Source: Bacteroides uniformis (GTDB lineage Bacteria; Bacteroidota; Bacteroidia; Bacteroidales; Bacteroidaceae). Taken from it: a DNA stretch of 64,000 nt. Each line of letters starts with the position of its first letter. The stretch's first letter is position 1. This document shows, piece after piece, positions 42,652 through 51,506 of this stretch. A model generated the notes under the pieces. That model did no database searches and was not told where the DNA came from. It saw only the letters and a list, made by a program, of their open reading frames with translations. The translations under genes were made by a program, and so were the position numbers. The stretch lies in assembly GCF_025147485.1 (NCBI RefSeq), contig NZ_CP102263.1, positions 1,439,501 to 1,503,500 on the forward strand, in the 5' to 3' direction.

Positions 42652-43851
42652 ATGAAAACAGTCCTCACTACATTGGGAATCTCCCTCCTTGTATTGGCAG
42701 GTTGCGCAGGGCAAAAGCAGGCTGAAAGCAACTTTATCCAAGAAAACATTGATAATGCTGTGGCTCAGGAGACAATTCAGACAGACATTATCGAAAAATC
42801 CGGTAAAATCCTTAATCCCCGTACCATTGATAAGGATGGGAACATTGTCTATGTACCTATCGACGATTGGTGTTCCGGCTTCTTCCCCGGTAATATCTGG
42901 CATATGTACGAGTTGACCGGTGACCAGAAGTGGCTGCCGCTGGCAGAGAAGTATACCGAGGATTTGGATTCGGTACAATACCTTACCTGGCACCATGATG
43001 TGGGCTTTATGATTGGCAGCAGCTACCTGAACGGATACCGTTTTGCGGGTAAGGAGGAGTACAAGCCGGTCATCATACAGACAGCCAAATCATTGTCTAC
43101 CCGTTTCCGCCCTGCAGCAGGCGTACTTCAGTCATGGGATGCAGACAAGGGGTGGCAGGCTGAACGTGGCTGGAAATGTCCCGTTATCATTGATAATATG
43201 ATGAACCTCGAACTGCTGTTCGAAGCTTCCAAGCTGTCCGGCGACTCCACTTTCTATAACATAGCCCGGAAGCACGCCGATACGACTATGGCTAACCATT
43301 TCCGTGAGGACAACAGCTGCTATCATGTGGTGGATTATGACCCCGAAACCGGTGAAGTCCGTAAGAGACAGACTGCACAAGGCTATGCCGACGAGTCTGC
43401 TTGGGCACGTGGACAAGCGTGGGCCTTGTACGGCTATACCATGTGCTATCGCTATACACACGATGCCAAATACCTGGAACAGGCTGAAAAGGTCTACAAC
43501 TTTATCTTCAACAACAAGAATCTTCCGGAAGACTTGGTTCCCTACTGGGATTTCGATGCTCCCAATATCCCGAATGAACCTCGCGATGCTTCGGCAGCTG
43601 CCTGCACGGCGTCCGCCCTTTACGAGCTGAGTACTTATCTGCCGGATAAGGGATACAAGGAAACCGCCGACCGGATTATGGAAAGCCTCGCTTCTCCTTC
43701 CTACCGTGCCAAGGTGGGTACCAACGGCAACTTCATCCTGATGCACTCTGTGGGCAGTATTCCTCACGGTGCGGAGATTGATGTACCGCTGAATTATGCC
43801 GACTATTACTTCCTGGAAGGATTGATGCGTAAAAGAGACTTGGAAAAATGA
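42652..43851 (+). CDS. GH88 unsaturated glucuronyl hydrolase
   Basis: The enzyme removes the 4,5-unsaturated uronate left at the non-reducing end by glycosaminoglycan lyases, by vinyl-ether hydration. The 399-residue protein has a lipoprotein signal (LGISLLVLAGC, Cys18) and an alpha/alpha toroid. The Asp pair matching the known unsaturated glucuronyl hydrolase residues is probably Asp116 (HHDVGFM) and Asp181 (VIIDNMMN). DESAWARGQAWALYGY near 255 and SAAACTASALYEL near 325 are family blocks. It overlaps the sulfatase gene by 4 nt (ATGA). The order GH88-sulfatase matches BT3348-BT3349 of the B. thetaiotaomicron chondroitin locus (recalled), so although 11 kb away from the main locus it belongs to the same pathway. 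Confidence 0.93.
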   Translation: MKTVLTTLGISLLVLAGCAGQKQAESNFIQENIDNAVAQETIQTDIIEKSGKILNPRTIDKDGNIVYVPIDDWCSGFFPGNIWHMYELTGDQKWLPLAEKYTEDLDSVQYLTWHHDVGFMIGSSYLNGYRFAGKEEYKPVIIQTAKSLSTRFRPAAGVLQSWDADKGWQAERGWKCPVIIDNMMNLELLFEASKLSGDSTFYNIARKHADTTMANHFREDNSCYHVVDYDPETGEVRKRQTAQGYADESAWARGQAWALYGYTMCYRYTHDAKYLEQAEKVYNFIFNNKNLPEDLVPYWDFDAPNIPNEPRDASAAACTASALYELSTYLPDKGYKETADRIMESLASPSYRAKVGTNGNFILMHSVGSIPHGAEIDVPLNYADYYFLEGLMRKRDLEK

Positions 43852-45392
43852 AAACTCAATTAAATATTTTGTTAGGTGGTTTAGGTTTGTTCGCCTTGCA
43901 GGGCTGTAAAGCCCCGCAGGCGGAACAATCCGTCCAGCCGAATGTCATTTACGTTTTTCCCGACCAATACCGTAATCAGGCGATGGAGTTCTGGGGCCAG
44001 GAAGGTTTTCGCGAGAAAGTGAACTTTCGGAATGACCCGGTGCATACCCCACGCTTGAATGATTTTGCCCGGGAGTCGGTGGTATTGACATCTGCCATGA
44101 GCAACTGCCCGTTGAGCAGTCCCCACCGTGGTTCTCTGTTGACGGGAATGTATCCTAATAAGAGTGGTATTCCATTGAATTGCAATTCGAGCCGTCCCAT
44201 CAGCTCCCTGCGTGAGGATGCTGTGTGTGTGAGTGATGTTTTCTGCAATGCCGGATATGACTGTGCCTACTTTGGCAAACTGCATGCCGACTTTCCTACC
44301 CCCAACGACCCCGAACGTCCCGGACAGTATGTGGAAGACCGTGTACCTGCATGGGATGCCTATACGCCGAAAGAACGTCGTCATGGGTTCAATTACTGGT
44401 ATTCTTACGGTACCTTTGACGAACACAAGAATCCGCATTACTGGGATACGGAAGGCCGTCGCCACGACCCGCGCGAGTGGTCACCGTTACACGAATCGGG
44501 CAAGGTGGTGTCTTATCTGAAGAACGAGGGGAATGTACGCGACCCGAAGAAACCTTTCTTCATTATGGTAGGCATGAATCCTCCCCATAGTCCGTACCGT
44601 TCTTTGGACGACTGTATGGAGGAAGATTTCAATCTCTATAAAAACCAGCCTCTGGACAGCTTGCTCGTCCGTCCGAATGCCGACTCCAAGATGCTCAAGG
44701 CAGAGAGTGCACGCTACTACTTTGCTTCTGTGACGGGTGTCGACCGTGCTTTCGGTCAGATACTTGATGCCTTGAAGGAACTCGGGCTGGACAAGAATAC
44801 CATTGTCGTGTTTGCCTCCGACCATGGAGAGACCATGTGTAGCCAGCATACGGAAGACCCGAAGAATTCCCCGTACTCCGAGTCCATGAACGTTCCTTTC
44901 TTGGTGCGTTTTCCCGATAAGATTAAGCCTCGCGTGGACGACTTGATGCTTTCCTCGCCGGACATCATGCCTACCTTGTTGGGGCTTGCCGGTCTTGCCG
45001 ACTCCATTCCGGCCGAGGTGCAGGGGCGCAACTATGCACCGCTTTTCTTCGATGAAAAGGCGGATATTGTACGTCCCACCGGCGCTCTCTACATCCAGAA
45101 CCTGGACGGTGAGAAGGATGCGGAAGGCATGGTCCGTTCCTACTTCCCTTCGTCGCGCGGCTTTAAATCGGCGCGCTACACGCTGGCGCTCTACATTGAC
45201 CGCGAAAACCATAAGCTGGTCAAAAGTTTGTTGTTTGACGATGAAAAGGACCCGTATCAGATGAATAACCTTTCTTTGGAAGAAAACCAAGAAGTCGTAA
45301 AAGACCTTTGCGCAGAGATGGGCAAAGTGTTGAAAGAGATTGATGATCCTTGGTATAAGGAAGGTATCTTGAAGGATATGATACCTTATTGA
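43848..45392 (+). CDS. Serine-type sulfatase, candidate GalNAc-4-O-sulfatase
   Basis: The 514-residue protein has a lipoprotein signal (LGLFALQGC, Cys20), a metal-binding FPDQYR block near residue 37 and the sulfatase motif S90-S-P-H-R94 followed by GSLLTG; Ser90 is the formylglycine precursor. YFGKLHADFP and VFASDHGETM are further active-site blocks. It differs strongly from the sulfatase beside susC, so it should cut another sulfate position. Position after GH88 matches BT3349, reported as an N-acetylgalactosamine-4-O-sulfatase (recalled; inference here). Translation is coupled to GH88 by the ATGA overlap, and a hairpin terminator follows. Confidence 0.92.
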   Translation: MKTQLNILLGGLGLFALQGCKAPQAEQSVQPNVIYVFPDQYRNQAMEFWGQEGFREKVNFRNDPVHTPRLNDFARESVVLTSAMSNCPLSSPHRGSLLTGMYPNKSGIPLNCNSSRPISSLREDAVCVSDVFCNAGYDCAYFGKLHADFPTPNDPERPGQYVEDRVPAWDAYTPKERRHGFNYWYSYGTFDEHKNPHYWDTEGRRHDPREWSPLHESGKVVSYLKNEGNVRDPKKPFFIMVGMNPPHSPYRSLDDCMEEDFNLYKNQPLDSLLVRPNADSKMLKAESARYYFASVTGVDRAFGQILDALKELGLDKNTIVVFASDHGETMCSQHTEDPKNSPYSESMNVPFLVRFPDKIKPRVDDLMLSSPDIMPTLLGLAGLADSIPAEVQGRNYAPLFFDEKADIVRPTGALYIQNLDGEKDAEGMVRSYFPSSRGFKSARYTLALYIDRENHKLVKSLLFDDEKDPYQMNNLSLEENQEVVKDLCAEMGKVLKEIDDPWYKEGILKDMIPY

Positions 45393-45442
45393 TTGGAAAT
45401 GGGTTATAGATAATCCTCCATAAATTGCTTGAACGTTTTTTG

Positions 45443-45490
45443 CGACCCGCTTCGACTGATAGTGAACTATTTGTCGGAGCGGGTTGTTTG
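45443..45490 (+). terminator. Hairpin terminator after the GH88-sulfatase operon
   Basis: ACCCGCTTCGAC (45445-45456) pairs with GTCGGAGCGGGT (45473-45484) with one mismatch, followed by TGTTTG. It lies about 50 nt past the sulfatase stop. Confidence 0.65.
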
Positions 45491-45528
45491 ATTCAGAGTG
45501 GAATAAATTACCAATACGTATTAAGTAA

Positions 45529-47568
45529 ATGATGGAGATGAAGTATAGACTATGGGCTTGTTTGTTGTTTTTGCCGATGGTCCTTTGGGCGTCCGGGCGT
45601 CCGAAAGTGGCTGTCGTACTCAGTGGGGGTGGCGCCAAAGGGACGGCGCATATCGGTGCTCTGAAAGTAATTGAAGAAGCGGGTATCCCTATAGATTATG
45701 TGGTGGGCACTAGTATGGGGGCCATTGTGGGCGGTTTGTATTCTATCGGATATACCCCGCAGCAATTGGACAGTATGGTGAATGCCCAGAACTGGAAATT
45801 CTTGCTCTCGGATGCCCCCAATCCTAAGGATGTGTTGCTGGATGACCGGTTGAAGTCGGAGCGCTATGTACTCTCCATTCCGTTTTCTTTGAAATCTGCC
45901 GCTGTTTCGGATGCGGGTATCATAAAAGGGAAGAACCTGGCACGTTTGTTCTCCACGTTGACAGAAGGTTACCAGGATTCTGTGGATTTTAGCCGTCTTC
46001 CTATTCCATTTGCCTGCGTGTCGGAAAATCTGGTGAATGGCAGCGAAGTAGTGTTCCATGAGGGAATACTGGCCACTGCCATGCGTTCCAGCATGTCCAT
46101 TCCCGGTGTGTTTGCTCCGGTAGACCTGGATGGAATGGTGTTGGTGGACGGTGGAATGGTGAATAACTATCCGGTAGATGTGGCGCTTGCCATGGGGGCC
46201 GACTACATTATCGGGGTGGATGTGCAGAGTCCGCTGCTTAAGGCTTCCGAGCTGAAATCGGTGAAAGACATCTTCGGGCAAATCATCAATCTGCAAGGAG
46301 AGAAGAAATACCGTGAGAATCTGCGTAATACCGACGTGTTGATAAAGGTGGATGTCACCGGCTATTCGGCTGCAAGTTTCACCAAAGAGGCCATCGACAC
46401 TTTGATGGTGCGGGGAGAGCGTGCTGCCATGGACAGTTGGGACGGACTGCTTGCCCTGAAACGGAAGCTGGGACTTGCAGAAGATTATCAGCCTCGCCGC
46501 CCGGGACCTTTCCGCTTGCCCGGCGCGGCTGTTGATAGGGAGATTCCCGTTGATTCCCAAATAGCCGCCCCTGCTGTACGGGAGAACAAGCTGAATGTCG
46601 GTTTTCGTTTTGATACGGAAGAACTGGCGGCGTTGCAGGCAAATACGGACTTCTATTTCGGCCGGCAGCGGGAGTCGCTGGCCAGCCTCACCGCCCGTCT
46701 GGGCAAGCGTACTCTGGCACGACTCGGATATAGTTATCAGTGGGACGGTGGATGGCAGGCAGGACTTGCCTATCAGTTCGACTATAAAGATATGAATATT
46801 TATAATGAAGGCAAACGGGCGCTGGATTTGACTTTTACACATCAGCTGGTCCGTATGGGGGCGGCGAAGGACTGGAACAATATCCAGGTCAGTTTGGGCA
46901 TTGACTTTGATTACTACCACTATCATGATTTGCTGTCGCTCGACCCGTTGGCTTCGGCACTGTTTGAGAATTCGTCCTTATTCAGTTACTTTGCCGGACT
47001 TGTGTTCAACAACTTGAATGAGAGGAGCGCCCCTACAAAAGGCATGTCGTGGGCGGTATCCTACCATCTCTATACGGATAACCTCTTCCAGTATAAAGAC
47101 AACAATCCTATTTCTGTTTTCGATGTCCGTTGGCAGGGATGTTTCTCTCCGTCGAGTAAGCTCACTGTCACTCCTTCGTTTTATGGACGCGTATTGTCCG
47201 GAAGCGATAATTATCCTTTTGCCATCATCAATATGGTGGGGGGGACCATACCGGGGCGCTATATGCCACAGCAGATACCGTTTACGGGCATCAACCGTGC
47301 GGAACTGTCACAAGCCGCATTGCTGGTTGCAGGGCTGAACCTCAGACAGCGTATCTTGAAAAACCAGTATATATCAGTGATGGGCAGTTATGGGCGAAAC
47401 TCCGGGAAGTTTCATCAGATTCTTGACTCTTCCGAATCGGTTGATATGGCAGGGGTAGGCATCGGCTATATGTACAAGAGTTTTCTGGGACCAGTGGAGA
47501 TACAATTGAATTGGTCCAACCAGACGAAGAAAGTAGGGTGGTATGCCGGGTTCGGATTCGTATTCTAA
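45529..47568 (+). CDS. Patatin-like phospholipase with C-terminal outer-membrane barrel
   Basis: The 679-residue protein has a signal peptide (residues about 4-23) and an N-terminal patatin domain with the oxyanion motif SGGGAKGTAHIGAL (about 33-46), nucleophile Ser64 in GTSMG and catalytic Asp in VDGGMVNN near 205. After residue about 350 it continues as a BamA/surface-antigen-type barrel that ends in WYAGFGFVF with the terminal Phe expected for barrel insertion. This is the PlpD-like type V autotransporter plan: a lipase delivered to the periplasmic or surface side of the outer membrane. Substrate lipids are unknown. Three closely spaced ATGs (45529, 45532, 45538) are possible; the call is unaffected. 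Confidence 0.92.
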   Translation: MMEMKYRLWACLLFLPMVLWASGRPKVAVVLSGGGAKGTAHIGALKVIEEAGIPIDYVVGTSMGAIVGGLYSIGYTPQQLDSMVNAQNWKFLLSDAPNPKDVLLDDRLKSERYVLSIPFSLKSAAVSDAGIIKGKNLARLFSTLTEGYQDSVDFSRLPIPFACVSENLVNGSEVVFHEGILATAMRSSMSIPGVFAPVDLDGMVLVDGGMVNNYPVDVALAMGADYIIGVDVQSPLLKASELKSVKDIFGQIINLQGEKKYRENLRNTDVLIKVDVTGYSAASFTKEAIDTLMVRGERAAMDSWDGLLALKRKLGLAEDYQPRRPGPFRLPGAAVDREIPVDSQIAAPAVRENKLNVGFRFDTEELAALQANTDFYFGRQRESLASLTARLGKRTLARLGYSYQWDGGWQAGLAYQFDYKDMNIYNEGKRALDLTFTHQLVRMGAAKDWNNIQVSLGIDFDYYHYHDLLSLDPLASALFENSSLFSYFAGLVFNNLNERSAPTKGMSWAVSYHLYTDNLFQYKDNNPISVFDVRWQGCFSPSSKLTVTPSFYGRVLSGSDNYPFAIINMVGGTIPGRYMPQQIPFTGINRAELSQAALLVAGLNLRQRILKNQYISVMGSYGRNSGKFHQILDSSESVDMAGVGIGYMYKSFLGPVEIQLNWSNQTKKVGWYAGFGFVF

Positions 47569-47591
47569 CAGGGATGTATCAAAATACACAA

Positions 47592-47711
47592 TCACCATAG
47601 GATTATACAGATTTTATTTTTCAGTTAAAAGAACAGAAGAACAAGAGAGAGAAATATGTTCTTTTGTTCTTCTGTCTAAAACTTACCCCAATCTGTATGA
47701 TTCTGTGGTGA
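47592..47711. terminator. Nested bidirectional hairpin between convergent patatin and cysS genes
   Basis: Outer arms 47592-47613 and 47690-47711 are complementary at 19 of 22 positions. Inside them ACAGAAGAACAA (47633-47644) and TTGTTCTTCTGT (47664-47675) are perfect complements. Both strands carry T-rich stretches. It probably ends transcription from both sides. Confidence 0.65.
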
Positions 47712-47726
47712 GTTATGATACCTTCG

Positions 47727-49202
47727 TTATTTATTCAGCTTCCATTCGCTTCCGTCCTTACCGTCCTTAATCTCGAAACCGAGCGCGGTGAGTTCATTGC
47801 GGATTTTGTCGGATGTAGCCCAATCTTTGTTGGCTTTTGCCTTTGAACGCTCTTCCAATAGCATGTCCACTACTTTGCCGAAGGCGGCTTCACGCTCTTC
47901 GTTGGAGGCGTTGTCTTCTTGTAATCCTAAGATGTCGAAGCAGAAGAGGTGGAAGGTTTCCTTCAATTCTTTCAGGTCTTCGGCTGTGATGGAATCGTTT
48001 CCAGCTAGGATATTGTTTACCATCTTGGCGCCGTCGAAGAGGTGGGCGATGACAATCGGTGAGTTCAAGTCATCATTCATGGCTTCGTAACACTTGGCAC
48101 GCAGGGTTTTCACGTCTATGGTGGAGGTTGCAGCAGGGGTAATCTTGTCCAGTCCATGTACAGCATCCATCAGTCTTGCCAATCCCTTTTCGGCGGCTTG
48201 CAGAGCTTCGTTGCTGAAGTCTACCGTACTGCGGTAGTGGGCTTGCAGGGTGAAGAAGCGGATGGTCATTGGGCTGTAGGCTTGCTCCAGCATGGGGTGT
48301 GTGCCTTTGAAGAGCTCTTCCAATGTGATGAAGTTACCGTAAGACTTACCCATTTTCTGTCCGTTCACGGTCAGCATGTTGTTGTGCATCCAATAATGTA
48401 CCATATCTTCCCCTTGGGAAGCTACGGATTGTGCAATCTCGCATTCGTGATGCGGGAAGATAAGGTCCATACCGCCACCATGAATGTCGAAGTGCTCGCC
48501 CAAGTATTTCTTTCCCATGGCTGTACATTCGGCGTGCCAGCCGGGGAAGCCGTCGCTCCACGGGGAAGGCCAACGCATGATGTGTTCCGGTTGCGCACAT
48601 TTCCAGAGGGCAAAGTCTGCGGGGTTGTGCTTCTCGCTCTGTCCGTCCAGTTCGCGGGTGGTGTTGAGAACATCATCCAGGTTGCGTCCGGAGAGCTTGC
48701 CGTAGTGATGGTCCTTATTGTATTTTTCTACATCGAAATAAACGGAACCTTCACTTTCGTAGGCATATCCGTTCTTCAATATCTCCTTTACAAGTTCTAT
48801 CTGTTCGATGATGTGGCCGCTGGCATGTGGCTCGATACTGGGAGACAGCACATTCAATGCATCCATCGCCTTATGATAGCGGTTGATGTAGTACTGTGCC
48901 ACTTCCATTGGTTCCAGTTGTTCCAGACGGGCTTTTTTCGCAATCTTGTCTTCACCTTCGTCGGCATCGTGCTCCAGATGGCCCACGTCGGTAATGTTGC
49001 GGACATAGCGCACCTTGTAGCCGATGTGCGTCAGGTAGCGGAACAGCAGGTCGAAAGTGATGGCAGGGCGTGCATGTCCCAAGTGCGGGTCACCGTACAC
49101 GGTCGGTCCGCAGACATACATGCCTACATGCGGTGCATGCAGCGGTACGAACAGCTCTTTTTTTCTATTTAAAGTGTTGTAAATGGTCAGTTGATGTTCC
49201 AT
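47727..49202 (-). CDS. cysS: Cysteine--tRNA ligase
   Basis: A class I aminoacyl-tRNA synthetase that charges tRNA-Cys. The 491-residue product shows the zinc-binding [12 protein letters not shown] segment, the HIGH-type motif HLGH ([11 protein letters not shown], residues about 37-47), the long [15 protein letters not shown] / [16 protein letters not shown] zinc and substrate blocks, and the KMSKS-type motif KMGKS in [11 protein letters not shown]. The C-terminal anticodon region and short DALR domain are complete. It has its own promoter box and is divergent from mnmA. Confidence 0.97.
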   Translation of the reverse strand: MEHQLTIYNTLNRKKELFVPLHAPHVGMYVCGPTVYGDPHLGHARPAITFDLLFRYLTHIGYKVRYVRNITDVGHLEHDADEGEDKIAKKARLEQLEPMEVAQYYINRYHKAMDALNVLSPSIEPHASGHIIEQIELVKEILKNGYAYESEGSVYFDVEKYNKDHHYGKLSGRNLDDVLNTTRELDGQSEKHNPADFALWKCAQPEHIMRWPSPWSDGFPGWHAECTAMGKKYLGEHFDIHGGGMDLIFPHHECEIAQSVASQGEDMVHYWMHNNMLTVNGQKMGKSYGNFITLEELFKGTHPMLEQAYSPMTIRFFTLQAHYRSTVDFSNEALQAAEKGLARLMDAVHGLDKITPAATSTIDVKTLRAKCYEAMNDDLNSPIVIAHLFDGAKMVNNILAGNDSITAEDLKELKETFHLFCFDILGLQEDNASNEEREAAFGKVVDMLLEERSKAKANKDWATSDKIRNELTALGFEIKDGKDGSEWKLNK

Positions 49203-49232
49203 AACAGTTGATTATTAGTTCTTTTAGGAGTA

Positions 49233-49240
49233 CAAAGGTA
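49233..49240 (-). promoter_or_regulatory. Promoter -7 box for cysS
   Basis: On the minus strand TACCTTTG matches TAnnTTTG and ends 30 nt before the cysS ATG. Confidence 0.65.
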
Positions 49241-49314
49241 TAATAAATCTGTGAAAATCTATAATGATATTCTGTTTTATAAGAGTAAATGCAACGGATT
49301 TCACCTTCGTTTAT

Positions 49315-49322
49315 TACTTTTG
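49315..49322 (+). promoter_or_regulatory. Promoter -7 box immediately upstream of mnmA
   Basis: TACTTTTG matches consensus and ends 5 nt before the ATG at 49328, the same spacing as at dus. A leaderless transcript is predicted. Confidence 0.5.
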
Positions 49323-49327
49323 TATCC

Positions 49328-50380
49328 ATGAAGTCAGATAAACGTGTATTGCTTGGCATGAGTGGCGGCACGGATAGTTCCGTGGCCGCCATGAGGTTGC
49401 AGGAAGCCGGTTATGAGGTGACTGGCGTGACTTTCCGTTTCTATGAGGCAGGAGATGAGACCGGGTATTTGGAAGATGCACGGGCTCTGGCCCTGAAGCT
49501 GGGGATGAAACACATTACCTATGATGCACGCGAGCTTTTCCGTTCGCGTATTATCCGCTATTTTGTGGAAGAGTATCTAAGGGGGCGTACTCCCGTTCCT
49601 TGCACGGTCTGTAATAATGAGCTGAAGTGGGCGTTGTTGGCTAAAATAGCCGATGAAAAGGGGATTTATTGGATTTCTACCGGACATTATGTGCGTAAAG
49701 TCTTGTCCGGAGGAAAGTATTATATAGCTCCTGCTGCAGATAAGGACAAAGACCAGACTTTCTTTCTGTGGGGATTGAAGCAGGACATCCTGCAGCGTAT
49801 GTTGCTTCCGATGGGAGATATTACGAAAAATGAGGCGCGCTCGTATGCGGCGGAGCGTGGTTTCGGGCAGGTGGCTGCGAAGAAAGACAGTATAGGTGTG
49901 TGCTTTTGCCCTTTGGATTACCGTTCCTTTTTGAAGCGTGAGGTTCCTGAAACACTATTACCCGGTAAAGGTAGATTCGTCGATGAAAAGGGGGATTTCT
50001 TGGGATGGCATGAGGGCTATCCGTTTTATACCGTAGGGCAACGTAGGGGCTTGGGTATCCATCTGAACAAGGCTGTTTTTGTGAAAGAGACAAGAGTGGA
50101 AAGCAATGAAGTCGTTTTAGCTCCGCTCTCTTCCCTCTACAAGCAGGAAATGTGGCTGGGAGAGTGGAACCTGGTGGAGAATAGTCGTGTGCTGGGTGCA
50201 AACGAGGTTATTGTGAAGATACGCTACCGTAAGCAGGCAAACCGGTGCAGGGTGACTCTTACGGTGGAAGGTCTGTTACGTGTCCGTCTGATAGAGCCGC
50301 TGGAATCCATTGCACCCGGGCAGGCAGCGGCTTTCTATGATAAGGACGGATACTTGTTGGGCGGTGGCATTATTCTTTGA
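49328..50380 (+). CDS. mnmA: tRNA-specific 2-thiouridylase MnmA
   Basis: MnmA adds sulfur to C2 of the wobble uridine of tRNA-Lys, -Glu and -Gln. The 350-residue product has the ATP-pyrophosphatase P-loop SGGTDSS (residues 12-18), the catalytic Cys in [14 protein letters not shown] near residue 95, and the second Cys in DSIGVCF near 190, with the C-terminal beta-barrel domain. An in-frame ATG 13 codons upstream (49289) lies before the promoter box, so 49328 is chosen. It is complete. Bacteroides often carry two MnmA paralogues; only this one is in the window. Confidence 0.94.
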   Translation: MKSDKRVLLGMSGGTDSSVAAMRLQEAGYEVTGVTFRFYEAGDETGYLEDARALALKLGMKHITYDARELFRSRIIRYFVEEYLRGRTPVPCTVCNNELKWALLAKIADEKGIYWISTGHYVRKVLSGGKYYIAPAADKDKDQTFFLWGLKQDILQRMLLPMGDITKNEARSYAAERGFGQVAAKKDSIGVCFCPLDYRSFLKREVPETLLPGKGRFVDEKGDFLGWHEGYPFYTVGQRRGLGIHLNKAVFVKETRVESNEVVLAPLSSLYKQEMWLGEWNLVENSRVLGANEVIVKIRYRKQANRCRVTLTVEGLLRVRLIEPLESIAPGQAAAFYDKDGYLLGGGIIL

Positions 50381-50479
50381 ACCTTACATTCGTTTTATAG
50401 CTTCTCGAACAAAAGATAGTAAATGTTGTTAATTTTATGAGACGTCTTTTTATGAGAAACTTTTAAAACGAACTGTAAT

Positions 50480-51361
50480 ATGAAAAGGATATATATTGTA
50501 ATGTTGTTTGCTGCTTTAGCAACTATAACTTATGCCCAGACGGATGATAAGGGTTATCAGGAGGGAGCTTGGGTATTGAAAGGAGTGACTGGTCTTAATA
50601 TGTCACAGACTGCCATGGCCAACTGGTCGGCAGGAGGTGAGAATTCCATTGCTGGAAATGCCTACTTGAATGCATCACTGACACACAAGAAAGGAAACTG
50701 GCTCTGGGTCACCAACATGGTGCTGGACTATGGCTTGTCGAAAACCAAATCTCAGGGGATGAGGAAAAGTAGTGATAAAATAGGGCTTTCCACTCAGTTG
50801 GGATATTCTACAGACAACGTCTGGTTCTATACACTGATGGGTGATTTGAATACCCAGTTTGCCAAAGGATATGACTATCCCGACAAAGAGCACCAGATTT
50901 CCAATTTCTTTGCTCCTGCCTATTCGAATATCGCCCTGGGTATGGAATGGAGGCCTAAGAGTAACTATTCTCTACTGCTTTCACCCGTTTCCACCAAGAT
51001 GACTTTCGTGACTGATGACTATCTTTCCGATTTGGGCGCTTTTGGTGTAGACCCGGGTGACCACTTCAAGATAGAGGGTGGCGCTTTTGTGAAAGCCCGT
51101 GCTGAATTGCCCGTGATGGAGAATGTGAATCTGATTACTACGGCTGATTTCTTTACTCCTTACAGCAAAGATTTTGGAAACATAGATGTGAATTGGGATG
51201 TACTTATCAGCATGAAAATCAATAAAGTATTGTCGGCTACCATCAATACAACTCTGAAGTATGACAATGATGTGAAAACGTTTGATGACAATGGAGTGAA
51301 GAAGGGCGCCAAGGTGCAGTTTAAGGAAGTGCTGGGAATTGGGCTGGCATATAATTTCTAA
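50480..51361 (+). CDS. DUF3078 domain-containing exported protein
   Basis: The 293-residue protein has a signal peptide (MKRIYIVMLFAALATITYAQ) and a beta-rich DUF3078 domain, a Bacteroidetes family thought to be a small outer-membrane barrel. Recognisable blocks are GLNMSQTAMANWSAGGENS (about residues 41-59), LDYGLSKTKSQGMRKSSDKIG near 82-102 (SDKIGLSTQLGY core) and a C-terminal YNF ending with terminal Phe. The repeated amphipathic strands fit a barrel. No function is known. It is probably monocistronic, with a palindromic hairpin downstream shared with the convergent GH3 gene. Confidence 0.85.
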   Translation: MKRIYIVMLFAALATITYAQTDDKGYQEGAWVLKGVTGLNMSQTAMANWSAGGENSIAGNAYLNASLTHKKGNWLWVTNMVLDYGLSKTKSQGMRKSSDKIGLSTQLGYSTDNVWFYTLMGDLNTQFAKGYDYPDKEHQISNFFAPAYSNIALGMEWRPKSNYSLLLSPVSTKMTFVTDDYLSDLGAFGVDPGDHFKIEGGAFVKARAELPVMENVNLITTADFFTPYSKDFGNIDVNWDVLISMKINKVLSATINTTLKYDNDVKTFDDNGVKKGAKVQFKEVLGIGLAYNF

Positions 51362-51424
51362 TCCTTGAGGCTGATTGTTGAAATGAAAAAGTAAAGTCAA
51401 AACGTACTGACTGATTTGTAAAAC

Positions 51425-51482
51425 GCGGATTACGCAGATTACATGGATTTATTAATTTATCCGCGTAATTTGCGTAATCCGC
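51425..51482. terminator. Bidirectional hairpin between convergent DUF3078 and GH3 genes
   Basis: Arms 51425-51448 and 51459-51482 are complementary at 21 of 24 positions; the half-site begins GCGGATTACGCAGATTAC. On the plus strand TTGATTTTTAT follows. The word GCGGATTACGC is a recurring Bacteroides intergenic sequence (recalled). Confidence 0.65.
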
Positions 51483-51506
51483 GCTTGATTTTTATGATAT
51501 AGTAAT

